A stretch of DNA of 64,000 nucleotides from Arthrobacter sp. Y81 (lineage in GTDB: Bacteria > Actinomycetota > Actinomycetes > Actinomycetales > Micrococcaceae): positions 186,001-250,000 of the forward strand of contig NZ_PJIL01000003.1 of NCBI RefSeq assembly GCF_002929335.1, read 5' to 3'. Below the pieces are notes generated by a model, which searched no databases, had not been told where the DNA came from, and worked only from the letters and a program-made list of their open reading frames with translations. The translations under genes were made by a program, and so were the position numbers. This document shows, one piece after another, positions 44,437-52,634 of this stretch (position 1 is the first letter of the stretch; each line of letters opens with the position of its first letter).

Positions 44437-46131
44437 TTGCGCCGCGATTGGATCCTGAAAGCCGTACCGGGCATCGACCTGGCCCGGACCTATCAGCGGT
44501 CGTGGCTCAGGGCCGACCTTGCGGCGGGCGCGGCGCTCAGCGCGGCGCTGATTCCCGCCGGCATGGCCTACGCGGAGGCCGCCGGTCTGCCGGCAGTCAC
44601 GGGACTGTACGCCTCGGTGGTTCCCATGCTGTTCTATGCCGTCTTCGGCCCTTCCCGCGTCCTCATCGTGGGACCGGATTCGTCGCTGGCGCCCATGATC
44701 GCCGCCGCGGTGCTTCCGCTGGCCGGACGGGAACCGGACCATGCCGTGGCGCTGGCCGGCATGCTGGCCATCCTGATCGGAGGGTTCCTCATCGCCGGCC
44801 GGCTTTTCCGGCTCGGATTCATCACCGGGCTGCTGTCGAAGCCGATCCGGGTGGGATACCTCAACGGCATAGCGCTCGCGGTCATGGTCAGCCAGCTGCC
44901 CAGGCTTCTTGGCATCCAAGTGTCAGGCGGCTCGTTGCAGGCAACAGCCGCGGGTACGGCGGAGGCAGTGCTCCAAGGAGCCGTGAATCCTGTGGCGCTG
45001 CTGTTCGGAGCGGCCACAGTGATCATCATCGTGGCCGGCCGGTTCCTGCCCGGGAGGGTGCCCGGCGTGCTGCTGGCTGTGGCGGCGTCCATCGCTGCGG
45101 CCGCCGCCTTCGACCTCAAGGATGCCATGCCCATGGTCGGAGCCCTTCCCCAGGGGCTTCCCACGCCCGCCCTGGGCGGCATCACCCTGGATGATGTTGC
45201 AGGACTCGTTGGTCCGGCGGCCGGCATCGCGCTCATCGCCTTTGCCGATACCTCAGCCTTATCCAAAAGCCTCGCAGGCCGCCGTGGCATCCACACCAGC
45301 GGCAACCAGGAAATGGGGGCACTGGGGATTGCCAACGTGGCCAGCGGCCTACTGGGCGGCTTCCCCGTCTGCGGCAGCTCGTCCCGGACTCCCATAGCGC
45401 TCGACGCCGGTGCCCGCACCTCGTTCAGCGGCATCGTGGCCGCGGCCCTGGTGATCGTGTTCATGCTGGTAACCCCCGGCGTGACTGCCTTCCTCCCCAC
45501 CGCCACGCTTGCCGGCGTCGTCATGGTGGCGGTCTCCTCGCTGGTGGACGTCAAGACCCTGTTCCGGCTGGTCCGGATGAGCCGGGTGGAAACGGCGCTC
45601 CTTGTGGCCACCTTCCTCGGCGTCGCCTTCATGGGCGTGCTGCAGGGCATCGTCATCGCCATCGCACTGTCCCTGATCGCGTTCATCCGGCGGGCATGGG
45701 ATCCCTACCGCACCGAACTGGCCAGCCTGGAGGACGTCCCGGGCTACCACGACATCAGCAGGCATCCGGAGGGCCAGCGCGTCCCCGGACTGGTGATCGC
45801 GCGCTTTGACGCACCGCTCTTTTTCGCCAACGGCGAGGTGTTTGCCGAGCACATCCGCAGCCTCGTGGCCAACGCCCCCGGACCGGTGAAATGCGTGATT
45901 GTGGCTTCCGAGGCCATTACGGACCTGGACACCACCGCGTTGGACGAGCTCGTGGAGCTAGACGACGAACTCGCCGGCCAAGGCATCAGCCTGGTCTTTG
46001 CGGAGTTGAAGGGCCCGGTTAAGGACCGCCTGCTCAGGTTCGGAGTGAGCAGCAGGTTCGGCCGCGACCATTTCTTCCCCACGGTCAACAACGCGGTGCG
46101 CAACTACAAGCGGACGTCCGGGCTCTCCTAG
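44437..46131 (+). CDS. SulP-family inorganic anion transporter with STAS domain
   Basis: 564 residues. About 12 membrane segments with the SulP start region (ADLAAGAALSAALIPAGMAYAEAAGLPAVTGLYAS-like, seen in short motifs IPAGMAYAE and FGPSRVLIVGPDSSLAP) and a C-terminal STAS domain (about 450-555, VIARFDAPLFFANGEVF). Substrates in the family include sulfate and bicarbonate. TTG 44437 follows GGGAGG by 6 bases; a longer upstream frame overlaps the EEP gene and is not protein-like. Confidence 0.88.
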   Translation: MRRDWILKAVPGIDLARTYQRSWLRADLAAGAALSAALIPAGMAYAEAAGLPAVTGLYASVVPMLFYAVFGPSRVLIVGPDSSLAPMIAAAVLPLAGREPDHAVALAGMLAILIGGFLIAGRLFRLGFITGLLSKPIRVGYLNGIALAVMVSQLPRLLGIQVSGGSLQATAAGTAEAVLQGAVNPVALLFGAATVIIIVAGRFLPGRVPGVLLAVAASIAAAAAFDLKDAMPMVGALPQGLPTPALGGITLDDVAGLVGPAAGIALIAFADTSALSKSLAGRRGIHTSGNQEMGALGIANVASGLLGGFPVCGSSSRTPIALDAGARTSFSGIVAAALVIVFMLVTPGVTAFLPTATLAGVVMVAVSSLVDVKTLFRLVRMSRVETALLVATFLGVAFMGVLQGIVIAIALSLIAFIRRAWDPYRTELASLEDVPGYHDISRHPEGQRVPGLVIARFDAPLFFANGEVFAEHIRSLVANAPGPVKCVIVASEAITDLDTTALDELVELDDELAGQGISLVFAELKGPVKDRLLRFGVSSRFGRDHFFPTVNNAVRNYKRTSGLS

Positions 46132-46132
46132 C

Positions 46133-47803
46133 TCACGCCGGAGCCAGCGGGATGACCTCGACGCGGGATCCGGGGCCTGTGACCACCAAAACCCGGTCCG
46201 CGGCGACGCCGTCCAGTGCACTGGCCAGCCGGTCGGGCAACTCATCCGCTGTTCCCTCAGTTGCATCGGAGGACCCGGCGTCGGCCTTTATCCAGACGGT
46301 GACACTCGCGCCGGTGACCTCGGCGGCAACGCGGGCCAGCGGTTCCGGGTCGCCGGCGGTCACCAGGATCACCTTCCCGACGGTCCGCTTCCGCGCGGGC
46401 GCGGCAGCGGCCGTGAGGGCACGGTCGTGCCGCCACACCGCGAAGTGGTATCCGGCGGCAAGCCCTGTTGCCACGAGCAGGCCAAGCGGTGCGCGGGTCC
46501 GGTCCACCAGGCTTCCGCCCGAGACGTCGCCGAGCACGAATTCGAAGACGCGGTATCCGATCACCAGGAGGGTGATGACGGCGACCACCGCGCTCAGGCC
46601 AAATACTGCGATGAGGTACACCCGCCGTCCCCGGCGCCCAAGCTCGGTCGGTTCCGGCGGGACTCCGGGCTTCCAGGTGAGCCACCACAGCGGACCGCCG
46701 ACCGCCAATGCGCTGATGCCACCCAGCAGCAGCGCCCGTGTGCCGCTGCCGGCGAGCGGAGTGGCCGCGATACTGAGTACGGAATTGACCACAACGCCGA
46801 TTCCGGTGGCAGCTGCGGCCAGGGCAACCCCGGAGGTCACCAGCTTCGCTGCCTGCAGGGTTGCCGCGGCACGTCCCAGCGAGACGGCGCGGTGGTAGGC
46901 CCAGACCAGGGAGCCGACAGCGCCCGCCGCCATGGCTGCGCCCAGCGGTTCAAGGAGTTCGCTTACGGGGTCCGTGCGGTCAAAGGCGAGCCGGAGGAGG
47001 ACGAACAGGACAGTACCGATGCCGCCAAGCGCCAGGATGATCGCCCCGAGGATACCGACCACCACCAGCCCGACATCGGCAAAACCTGTCTTCAGCCGGC
47101 GTCCGGCTTCGTGGATCCAGTGCCACCACCAGATGGCCCCGCCTCCGGCGGCCCAGACAAGCGACTGCAGCACGGACCGCCACCACGGTTCCCCGACTGA
47201 GGCTGACGCCGTGAAGCCACGGATGGCAGTGTCCAGAAGCGTTGCCATCGCCGTAACGGTGCCGCCCACGCCGATGATGAGCCCGAAGAATGCCCCTACC
47301 ACGATGGGCACGTCCGGCATCAGCACGGGACTCTTGCGCGGATGGCGCAGCATCCAGCGGTGCCACGCCAACACCCCTGCCCAGACCAGCCCGTTGGACA
47401 GTGACAGCTGCCACCCCTGCCATTCGCCTCCGGCGACAGAGGCCAGGGCACCGAGCAGCCATGATGTAGCCGTGATGAGTGCGACGGCGTACATGATGGT
47501 CAGGTACAGGCCCCAGCCCACGGACTGCCGCTCCATCGGGTCCTCGAGCCGGCGCCAGACGAACCACCACAGGGCAGCTGCCATGGGGCCGCCGATCAGG
47601 GTGAATGCGAGCGAACGGGCCAGGCCCGCCACGTCACCCCCAGCGACCACGGTGCCTGCACCCAGCAGCCGTCCCATCAGGCCGCTAAGGCCTATCGCGG
47701 CCACCACCACCAAGGCGAACAGCAGCGTGTAGACGATCAGGCGGCGGACCGTGGGCTGGGCGGACCCGGCCGCCGGCGCCGGCACCGTCCGGGCGGCGCT
47801 CAC
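46133..47803 (-). CDS. Large membrane protein with DUF5671-type repeats
   Basis: 556 residues and around 12 membrane segments arranged as three similar modules (for example LARSLAFTLIGGPMAAALWWFVWRRLE and WALWW-type tryptophan-rich helices). The C-terminal about 90 residues are soluble (GKVILVTAGDPEPLARVAAEV, DRVLVVTGPGSRVEVIPL). Fits the actinobacterial DUF5671 group; function unknown. GTG 47803 overlaps the stop of the upstream gene (GTGA), so the two are coupled. Confidence 0.75.
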   Translation of the reverse strand: MSAARTVPAPAAGSAQPTVRRLIVYTLLFALVVVAAIGLSGLMGRLLGAGTVVAGGDVAGLARSLAFTLIGGPMAAALWWFVWRRLEDPMERQSVGWGLYLTIMYAVALITATSWLLGALASVAGGEWQGWQLSLSNGLVWAGVLAWHRWMLRHPRKSPVLMPDVPIVVGAFFGLIIGVGGTVTAMATLLDTAIRGFTASASVGEPWWRSVLQSLVWAAGGGAIWWWHWIHEAGRRLKTGFADVGLVVVGILGAIILALGGIGTVLFVLLRLAFDRTDPVSELLEPLGAAMAAGAVGSLVWAYHRAVSLGRAAATLQAAKLVTSGVALAAAATGIGVVVNSVLSIAATPLAGSGTRALLLGGISALAVGGPLWWLTWKPGVPPEPTELGRRGRRVYLIAVFGLSAVVAVITLLVIGYRVFEFVLGDVSGGSLVDRTRAPLGLLVATGLAAGYHFAVWRHDRALTAAAAPARKRTVGKVILVTAGDPEPLARVAAEVTGASVTVWIKADAGSSDATEGTADELPDRLASALDGVAADRVLVVTGPGSRVEVIPLAPA

Positions 47804-48264
47804 GGCTTTACCGCCCGGTTCGCGCAGACCCTGAGTTGCCAGGGAGAGGAGTCGATCAGCCACTTGCCGTTCGTTTTGACGAGGTCGAAGACGTCCTCGG
47901 TCTCGTACTCGGAGTTGCCGAAGGGGCCGCTCCCGTTCGACACCACTATCAGCACCCGCACGTCCGCGGACGCGGCCCGCTCCGTGGTGGAAACCAGCGT
48001 GACCCGCAGGTTGTCCGTGGAAGCCCGTTCGAAATCGACGCACTGGGTCCGGGCGGACTCCGTGAGGTACGCCATGGCAGCGGTCTCGTCCCCGCCGATG
48101 ACGGCGGCCGAGTAACGCTGAACCACGCCCTGTGGCGTTGACTCGTCCAGCAGGGCAGGTTCTCCCCGCGAGAAAACCACTGCCAGGGCCGCCACCACCA
48201 GGACGGCAATAATCGCCACGATAATCACGAGGATCCTGTTCGGTTTTCCCGCCGCTGCGTCCAT
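47800..48264 (-). CDS. Membrane-anchored NTF2-like protein
   Basis: 154 residues: one N-terminal membrane segment (about 12-33, ILVIIVAIIAVLVVAALAVV) then an exported domain with an NTF2-like start (PQGVVQRYSAAVIGGDETAAMAYL) ending WLIDSSPWQLRVC. Two Cys might pair. Function unknown. Coupled to the downstream DUF5671 gene by a 4-base overlap; ATG 48264 is chosen among close starts. Divergent from the DUF5129 gene. Confidence 0.65.
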   Translation of the reverse strand: MDAAAGKPNRILVIIVAIIAVLVVAALAVVFSRGEPALLDESTPQGVVQRYSAAVIGGDETAAMAYLTESARTQCVDFERASTDNLRVTLVSTTERAASADVRVLIVVSNGSGPFGNSEYETEDVFDLVKTNGKWLIDSSPWQLRVCANRAVKP

Positions 48265-48362
48265 GTGGTCAGTATGGACCACTCCCCACCCTCTAGCTAC
48301 GGTACTTTCGGCCCTCCCGGCGGGGGGTTGCTATCAGCGCCGCCGGAGACAATCGTTGCTTC

Positions 48363-49826
48363 ATGGGAAAAGGAAACATTCGAAGGGCATTAGCTGCCGG
48401 GTTGCTGGTACTTCTCGGCCCGCTGTGCGGGACGGCTGCCGCCCGTGCGGAGCCGCCGGCTGAGATCGTGGTGGAAGACAGCGCCGGAGTGCTGGACCGC
48501 AACCGGCTGATTCCGGCGGTGGAGTCGTTGGACTTCTACGAACCCACCAGGGTTGCCATTTTCACGTACAGGGGTTCGGCGGAGGACAACCTCAACGAGG
48601 AGGTGCTTCGCTTTGCCCGTGCTGAACATCCGGAGTGGATCAGCGGGGACGGCCAGAAATGGGCGGACGGCCTCTTCATCTTCGCCCTGGACCCGGTGGG
48701 GCGGCATGTGGGCACCTATATGGGCGAGGACCGCAAGGTTTCCGTTGAAGAGCGCGAGGACATCCAGAACGCATCCAAGGATCTGCTCCGTGACGCCCAG
48801 TGGACCGACGGCACCATCGCGGGCATCCGGCGCGGCGCCGAGCTGATCAACCAGCCGTGGTACCGTTCCAGCGCCTTCCTCGCCACGGCCTGGAGCGCCG
48901 GTGCCGCCGCCGTACTCGGCGCCGCAACGTGGCTGCTTGTGCGCTGGCGGACCCGGACGGACAGCCGCAAGGAGCTGGCTCGCGGTGATGCGAGCTACGC
49001 CAACGTCAGCATGGATCTGCAGGTCACCGAGCTCAATGCCGAGACCATACCGGAGTCTTCGCGGTACGGCAGCACCGTGCTGGAGAAGCACCGCACGTTC
49101 CTGAACAAGTACAACGCTGCCACCGCACTATCCAACCAGGCGCACGAACTGACTCCCCGCGCCATGAGCCGGCGGCCCAACCTCAAACTGATTCAAAGCT
49201 TTGCCGACGCCGCCGCTGAGCTCGACGCGCTGGACGACGTCATTGCGGACACCAACGCGCTCCTCAATCGGGGGTCGGCGTGGGCATACGCGTGGGACCG
49301 GCAGCTGGCGCCCTTCCGCAGTGACCTGGCTGCCCTGGAACAGATGCTCGGCAAGCGGCACGCCGAAGGCGATTCCGCGACGGCCGCAGCGCTCCGGTCC
49401 TTCCGCGACCAGAGCCACCGGGAGATCGAGCGGTGGTCGGCTGAACTCGCCGACGGCTCAATCGCTCCGGAAACAGCCCTGGACCGGTTGCGGGACGCGC
49501 GGACGCACCTGTCCGAGCTGCTGAAGGACCACGCCGACACGGTCATCGCGGGCTTCGCCAAAAACGCGCGCGAAGCCGACCTGATGCGCGACGAAATGGA
49601 GAGCGCGCAGGCCGGAAGCAAGGCCAAGTACGGCCGCGCCTACGAGCCAAGCATCCTTGGCACGGTCTATCCGTCCTACTACTTCTTCTCGGTTCCCACG
49701 TTCAACGCCGGCTTCAACACAGGTGTGAGCAGCGTCGCCAGCGCCCGTGGCGGAGACGGCAGCACAACGGGGTACGGCAGCAGCGGCGGTAGCTTCTCCG
49801 GGTCAGGGAGTTCGTCCAGCTTTTGA
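48363..49826 (+). CDS. DUF5129 membrane protein with a TPM-like exported domain
   Basis: 487 residues. Signal peptide (about 1-30), an exported TPM-like alpha/beta domain (about 35-165, VVEDSAGVLDRNRLIPAVESLDFY), one membrane segment (about 180-200), then a long helical cytoplasmic region with coiled-coil character and a Gly/Ser-rich C-terminus (GGSFSGSGSSSSF), as seen in TPM-domain proteins. Matches DUF5129; function unknown. Confidence 0.78.
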   Translation: MGKGNIRRALAAGLLVLLGPLCGTAAARAEPPAEIVVEDSAGVLDRNRLIPAVESLDFYEPTRVAIFTYRGSAEDNLNEEVLRFARAEHPEWISGDGQKWADGLFIFALDPVGRHVGTYMGEDRKVSVEEREDIQNASKDLLRDAQWTDGTIAGIRRGAELINQPWYRSSAFLATAWSAGAAAVLGAATWLLVRWRTRTDSRKELARGDASYANVSMDLQVTELNAETIPESSRYGSTVLEKHRTFLNKYNAATALSNQAHELTPRAMSRRPNLKLIQSFADAAAELDALDDVIADTNALLNRGSAWAYAWDRQLAPFRSDLAALEQMLGKRHAEGDSATAAALRSFRDQSHREIERWSAELADGSIAPETALDRLRDARTHLSELLKDHADTVIAGFAKNAREADLMRDEMESAQAGSKAKYGRAYEPSILGTVYPSYYFFSVPTFNAGFNTGVSSVASARGGDGSTTGYGSSGGSFSGSGSSSSF

Positions 49827-49842
49827 CTGCTGCCGGACCGTG

Positions 49843-50037
49843 TCAGTGCGGCGGCTGGATCCTGTCAACGATGAAATCCCCGCCGGGAATGACGGTGGTT
49901 TCATGGCCGTCGTCGAAACGCACCACATACGGCGGCGCTCCGTCAGCGCCGTGGACCTCAACAATCTGGCCGTGCCGGTCCGACGATTCGACCGTCTTGC
50001 CCCGGATCGTGATCCGGTCTCCCTGGGCTGCCTTCAT
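49843..50037 (-). CDS. DUF1918 small SH3-like protein
   Basis: 64 residues, matching DUF1918 (MKAAQGDRITIRGKTV, GQIVEVHGADGAPPYVVRF, DGHETTVIPGGDFIV). A small SH3-like barrel; common in actinobacteria, function not settled. ATG 50037 has an excellent GGAGGTGAT site. Convergent with the DUF5129 gene. Confidence 0.85.
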   Translation of the reverse strand: MKAAQGDRITIRGKTVESSDRHGQIVEVHGADGAPPYVVRFDDGHETTVIPGGDFIVDRIQPPH

Positions 50038-50176
50038 GGCAATCACCTCCAAGAACCAGAGTACGAGTGTCGGGGCGCCTGCAACAGGGCCGGCGTCTGG
50101 CGCTCGCGGCCGCTTGGCAGGAGTATGGGGATATCACTGATCTTTGACCTTGGCTCGGGACCGAGGGGGAAAGGCT

Positions 50177-50761
50177 ATGGCGGATGAAAAGCCCACCAGC
50201 TGGTGGGCCACGCTACCCGGTCTGCTGACGGCTGCCGCTGCGGTGATCACCGCGGTGACGGGGCTGCTGCTGGGGCTGGGGCAACTCGGAGTGTTCGACG
50301 GCGGCCGTCCCGCCGCCACGGCGGGCAGCTCCCCCGCAGCCGGCGCTTCACAGCCCGGCGTCCAGCCCCAACCAAGCGGAACCACGACCGGCGCCGGTGA
50401 GAGTGCGGGGTGGACGGCGGCCTTGCCGGCCGAGCGAAAGTACAGGTCCGCCGACGTCGAATATGAAATTCTCGATGCGCGGGTGCGCCCCGACGTCGCC
50501 GGGAAGGTGGCGCTGACGTTCACTGTCCGTTGCACCAACCACGGTCGGTATGACGTGAACTTCTGGGACTCAACGTTCAGGCTGAACGCGGGCGGCATCA
50601 ACCATTCGCCCGATTCCGGCCTGAACGATCTCGTGGTGGGCGATGCGAGCAAGTCGGGCGACGTCCGCTTCACAGTACCGGCGGACACCCGCGGCGCCCT
50701 TCTGCGCATCAAGTTCGCGCAGGGCGAGGCCACGGCACAGCTGTCCATCTCGCCGCCCTGA
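50177..50761 (+). CDS. Membrane-anchored protein with exported beta domain
   Basis: 194 residues. One membrane segment (about 10-40, after ADEKPTSWWATLPG), a Pro/Ala/Ser linker (about 45-85) and an exported beta-sandwich domain (VEYEILDARVRPDVAGKVALTFTV) resembling the DUF4352/telokin-like group. Function unknown. ATG 50177 has GGGGGAAAGG upstream. Confidence 0.65.
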   Translation: MADEKPTSWWATLPGLLTAAAAVITAVTGLLLGLGQLGVFDGGRPAATAGSSPAAGASQPGVQPQPSGTTTGAGESAGWTAALPAERKYRSADVEYEILDARVRPDVAGKVALTFTVRCTNHGRYDVNFWDSTFRLNAGGINHSPDSGLNDLVVGDASKSGDVRFTVPADTRGALLRIKFAQGEATAQLSISPP

Positions 50762-50779
50762 ACAGCCGGCGGCCCCGGT

Positions 50780-51463
50780 CTAGACGGCCACCACCCAGAT
50801 GGCATCCGAGGCCGACGCCCCGAGGTCGATGTCCCGGTCGGGCCCATGCAGCCGGATCGTGGTCACGTCCGCATAGGGCCGGTGCTCCCTGACGGTGAGC
50901 CTGGTATCCGGGGCGAGCCCAAGCTGGGTGAAATAGCGCAGCATCTGCGGATCCGCGTCTGAGATCCGGGTGATGGCCACCGTGCCGCCGGCGGCCGCGG
51001 CGGAGAGCTGCGTTCCCTCCGGGAGGTGGGGCTTTCCGTCCGGAGTGGGTATGGGATCACCGTGCGGGTCCCGGGTGGGATGACCAAGTTTTCGGTCCAG
51101 GCGTCCAATCAGTTTGTCCGACACCGCGTGTTCCAGGACTTCGGCCTCATCGTGGACTTCGTCCCAGCCGTAGCCGAGTACGTCCACCAGGAACGTCTCC
51201 AGGAGCCGATGCCGGCGGACCATGGCGACGGCGTGCTCCCGGCCCTCGTCGGTCAGCTCGATGCTTCCGTACGGGGCGTGGGCAACCAGCCCCTGGCGTG
51301 CCAGCTTCTTGATGCCATCTGACACGGTGGACGGCCTGACCCCCAGCCGTTCGGCCATAACGCCGACGGTCACGGGTGTGGCGGACCACTCCGTGGCTGA
51401 CCAGATGAGCTTCAGGTAGTCCTGGGCGGCTGAGGACAAATCGGAGACCGGCATGCCATCCAT
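50780..51463 (-). CDS. DtxR/MntR-family metal-dependent repressor
   Basis: 227 residues: winged helix (about 5-70, VGVMAERLGVRPSTVSDGIKKL), a dimerisation/metal-binding domain with candidate ligands in WDEVHDEAEVLEHAVSD and LGHPTRDPHGDPIP, and a C-terminal FeoA/SH3-like domain. It should repress iron or manganese genes when loaded with metal. Divergent from the multicopper oxidase gene across 73 bases that hold a palindrome. Start ATG 51463 (MDGMPVSDL) or 51454 (MPVSDL); neither has a clear ribosome site. Confidence 0.88.
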   Translation of the reverse strand: MDGMPVSDLSSAAQDYLKLIWSATEWSATPVTVGVMAERLGVRPSTVSDGIKKLARQGLVAHAPYGSIELTDEGREHAVAMVRRHRLLETFLVDVLGYGWDEVHDEAEVLEHAVSDKLIGRLDRKLGHPTRDPHGDPIPTPDGKPHLPEGTQLSAAAAGGTVAITRISDADPQMLRYFTQLGLAPDTRLTVREHRPYADVTTIRLHGPDRDIDLGASASDAIWVVAV

Positions 51464-51484
51464 GGTAGCAAGCCACGGGCAAAT

Positions 51485-51496
51485 GTTAGGCTTAAC
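51485..51496. promoter_or_regulatory. Candidate DtxR-type operator
   Basis: GTTAGGCTTAAC is a dyad with one mismatch per arm and resembles half of known DtxR/IdeR sites (TTAGGTTAG...). On the minus strand it overlaps TAACAT, a plausible -10 box for the regulator gene. It lies 22 bases upstream of the regulator start and 41 upstream of the multicopper oxidase start. Confidence 0.5.
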
Positions 51497-51536
51497 GAAC
51501 AATAATGTTTGCAGTGTTAAATGGACAAGGATCGGT

Positions 51537-52634
51537 ATGCCGAAAAATGCCTCGAGGGCGTTGCCTAGCCGGCGCTCCATGTTGTCCGGCGCAGCCGCCC
51601 TTGCCGCTGTCCCGGCCTTTTCCGCCCTGCAGGCATCGGCGTCGAGCGGTCACGACCAGCACTCGGGCAACGGCACGGCCACAGGCTCCGGCACATCGCG
51701 CGCAGGCGACCCGCCGTCGGCCGTTGGCACCGGCGTCAGCCACGCCGGACATGCCGGCTTCGCCGGTGGATCGGTCCTGCCCGAACGGGCCGGCATCGAC
51801 CCCACGGCCATCCTGCGGGACTTCGACCGGGGGAAGACCAGCACCCTGCCGGACGGCAGGACGCTGCGTGAGTGGGACATCGTCGCGGTGGACAAGGACT
51901 TTGAGATCGCCCCCGGCGTCACTTTCGCGGGCTGGAGCTACAACGGGCGTATCCCCGGCCCCACGCTCTGGGCGCGAGAGGGCGACGCACTACGCATCAA
52001 CTTCACGAACGCCGGGGCCCACCCCCACACGATGCATTTCCACGGCATCCACCGGGCGGAAATGGACGGAACACCGGGCATCGGCGCCGGGTCCATCGCA
52101 CCGGGGCAGAGCTTCACCTACGAGTTCGACGCCACCCCGTTCGGCACGCATCTCTACCACTGCCATCAGTCGCCCCTGGCCCCGCACATCGCCAAGGGTC
52201 TCTACGGTGGCTTCATCATCGAGCCCAAGGAAGGGCGGCCGAAGGCCGACGACGAGATGGTCATGGTCATGAACGGCTACAACACCGATGGCGGGGACGA
52301 CAACGAGTTCTATTCGGTGAATGGCCTGCCGTTCCACTTCATGGACTTCCCCGTGCAGGTCAAGCAAAACGCCCTCGTCCGGATCCACCTGATCAATGTC
52401 CTCGAGTACGACCCCATCAACTCATTCCACGTACACGGCAATTTCTTCCACTACTACCCCACCGGGACCATGCTGACGCCCAGCGAATACACGGACACCA
52501 TCTCCCAGGTCCAGGGCCAGCGCGGCATCGTGGAACTCCGCTTCCCATACCCTGGCAAATACATGTTCCATGCCCACAAGACCGAATTCGCGGAACTGGG
52601 CTGGATGGGCTTCTTTGAGGTGGGCGCATCATGA
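51537..52634 (+). CDS. Tat-exported two-domain multicopper oxidase
   Basis: 365 residues. Twin-arginine signal (SRRSMLSGAAALAAV), a His/Gly/Ser-rich linker, then two cupredoxin domains. Domain 1 carries HPHTMHFHG (His167, His169) and THLYHCHQSPLAPH (His208, Cys209, His210, His217); domain 2 carries SFHVHG (His298, His300) and MFHAHK (His345, His347). The type 1 Cys is only in domain 1, and Ala346 replaces it in domain 2, as in two-domain laccases, which work as trimers. The axial position appears to be Leu222. Likely substrates are metal ions, given the ZIP gene downstream (4-base overlap) and the DtxR-type regulator. Confidence 0.87.
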   Translation: MPKNASRALPSRRSMLSGAAALAAVPAFSALQASASSGHDQHSGNGTATGSGTSRAGDPPSAVGTGVSHAGHAGFAGGSVLPERAGIDPTAILRDFDRGKTSTLPDGRTLREWDIVAVDKDFEIAPGVTFAGWSYNGRIPGPTLWAREGDALRINFTNAGAHPHTMHFHGIHRAEMDGTPGIGAGSIAPGQSFTYEFDATPFGTHLYHCHQSPLAPHIAKGLYGGFIIEPKEGRPKADDEMVMVMNGYNTDGGDDNEFYSVNGLPFHFMDFPVQVKQNALVRIHLINVLEYDPINSFHVHGNFFHYYPTGTMLTPSEYTDTISQVQGQRGIVELRFPYPGKYMFHAHKTEFAELGWMGFFEVGAS

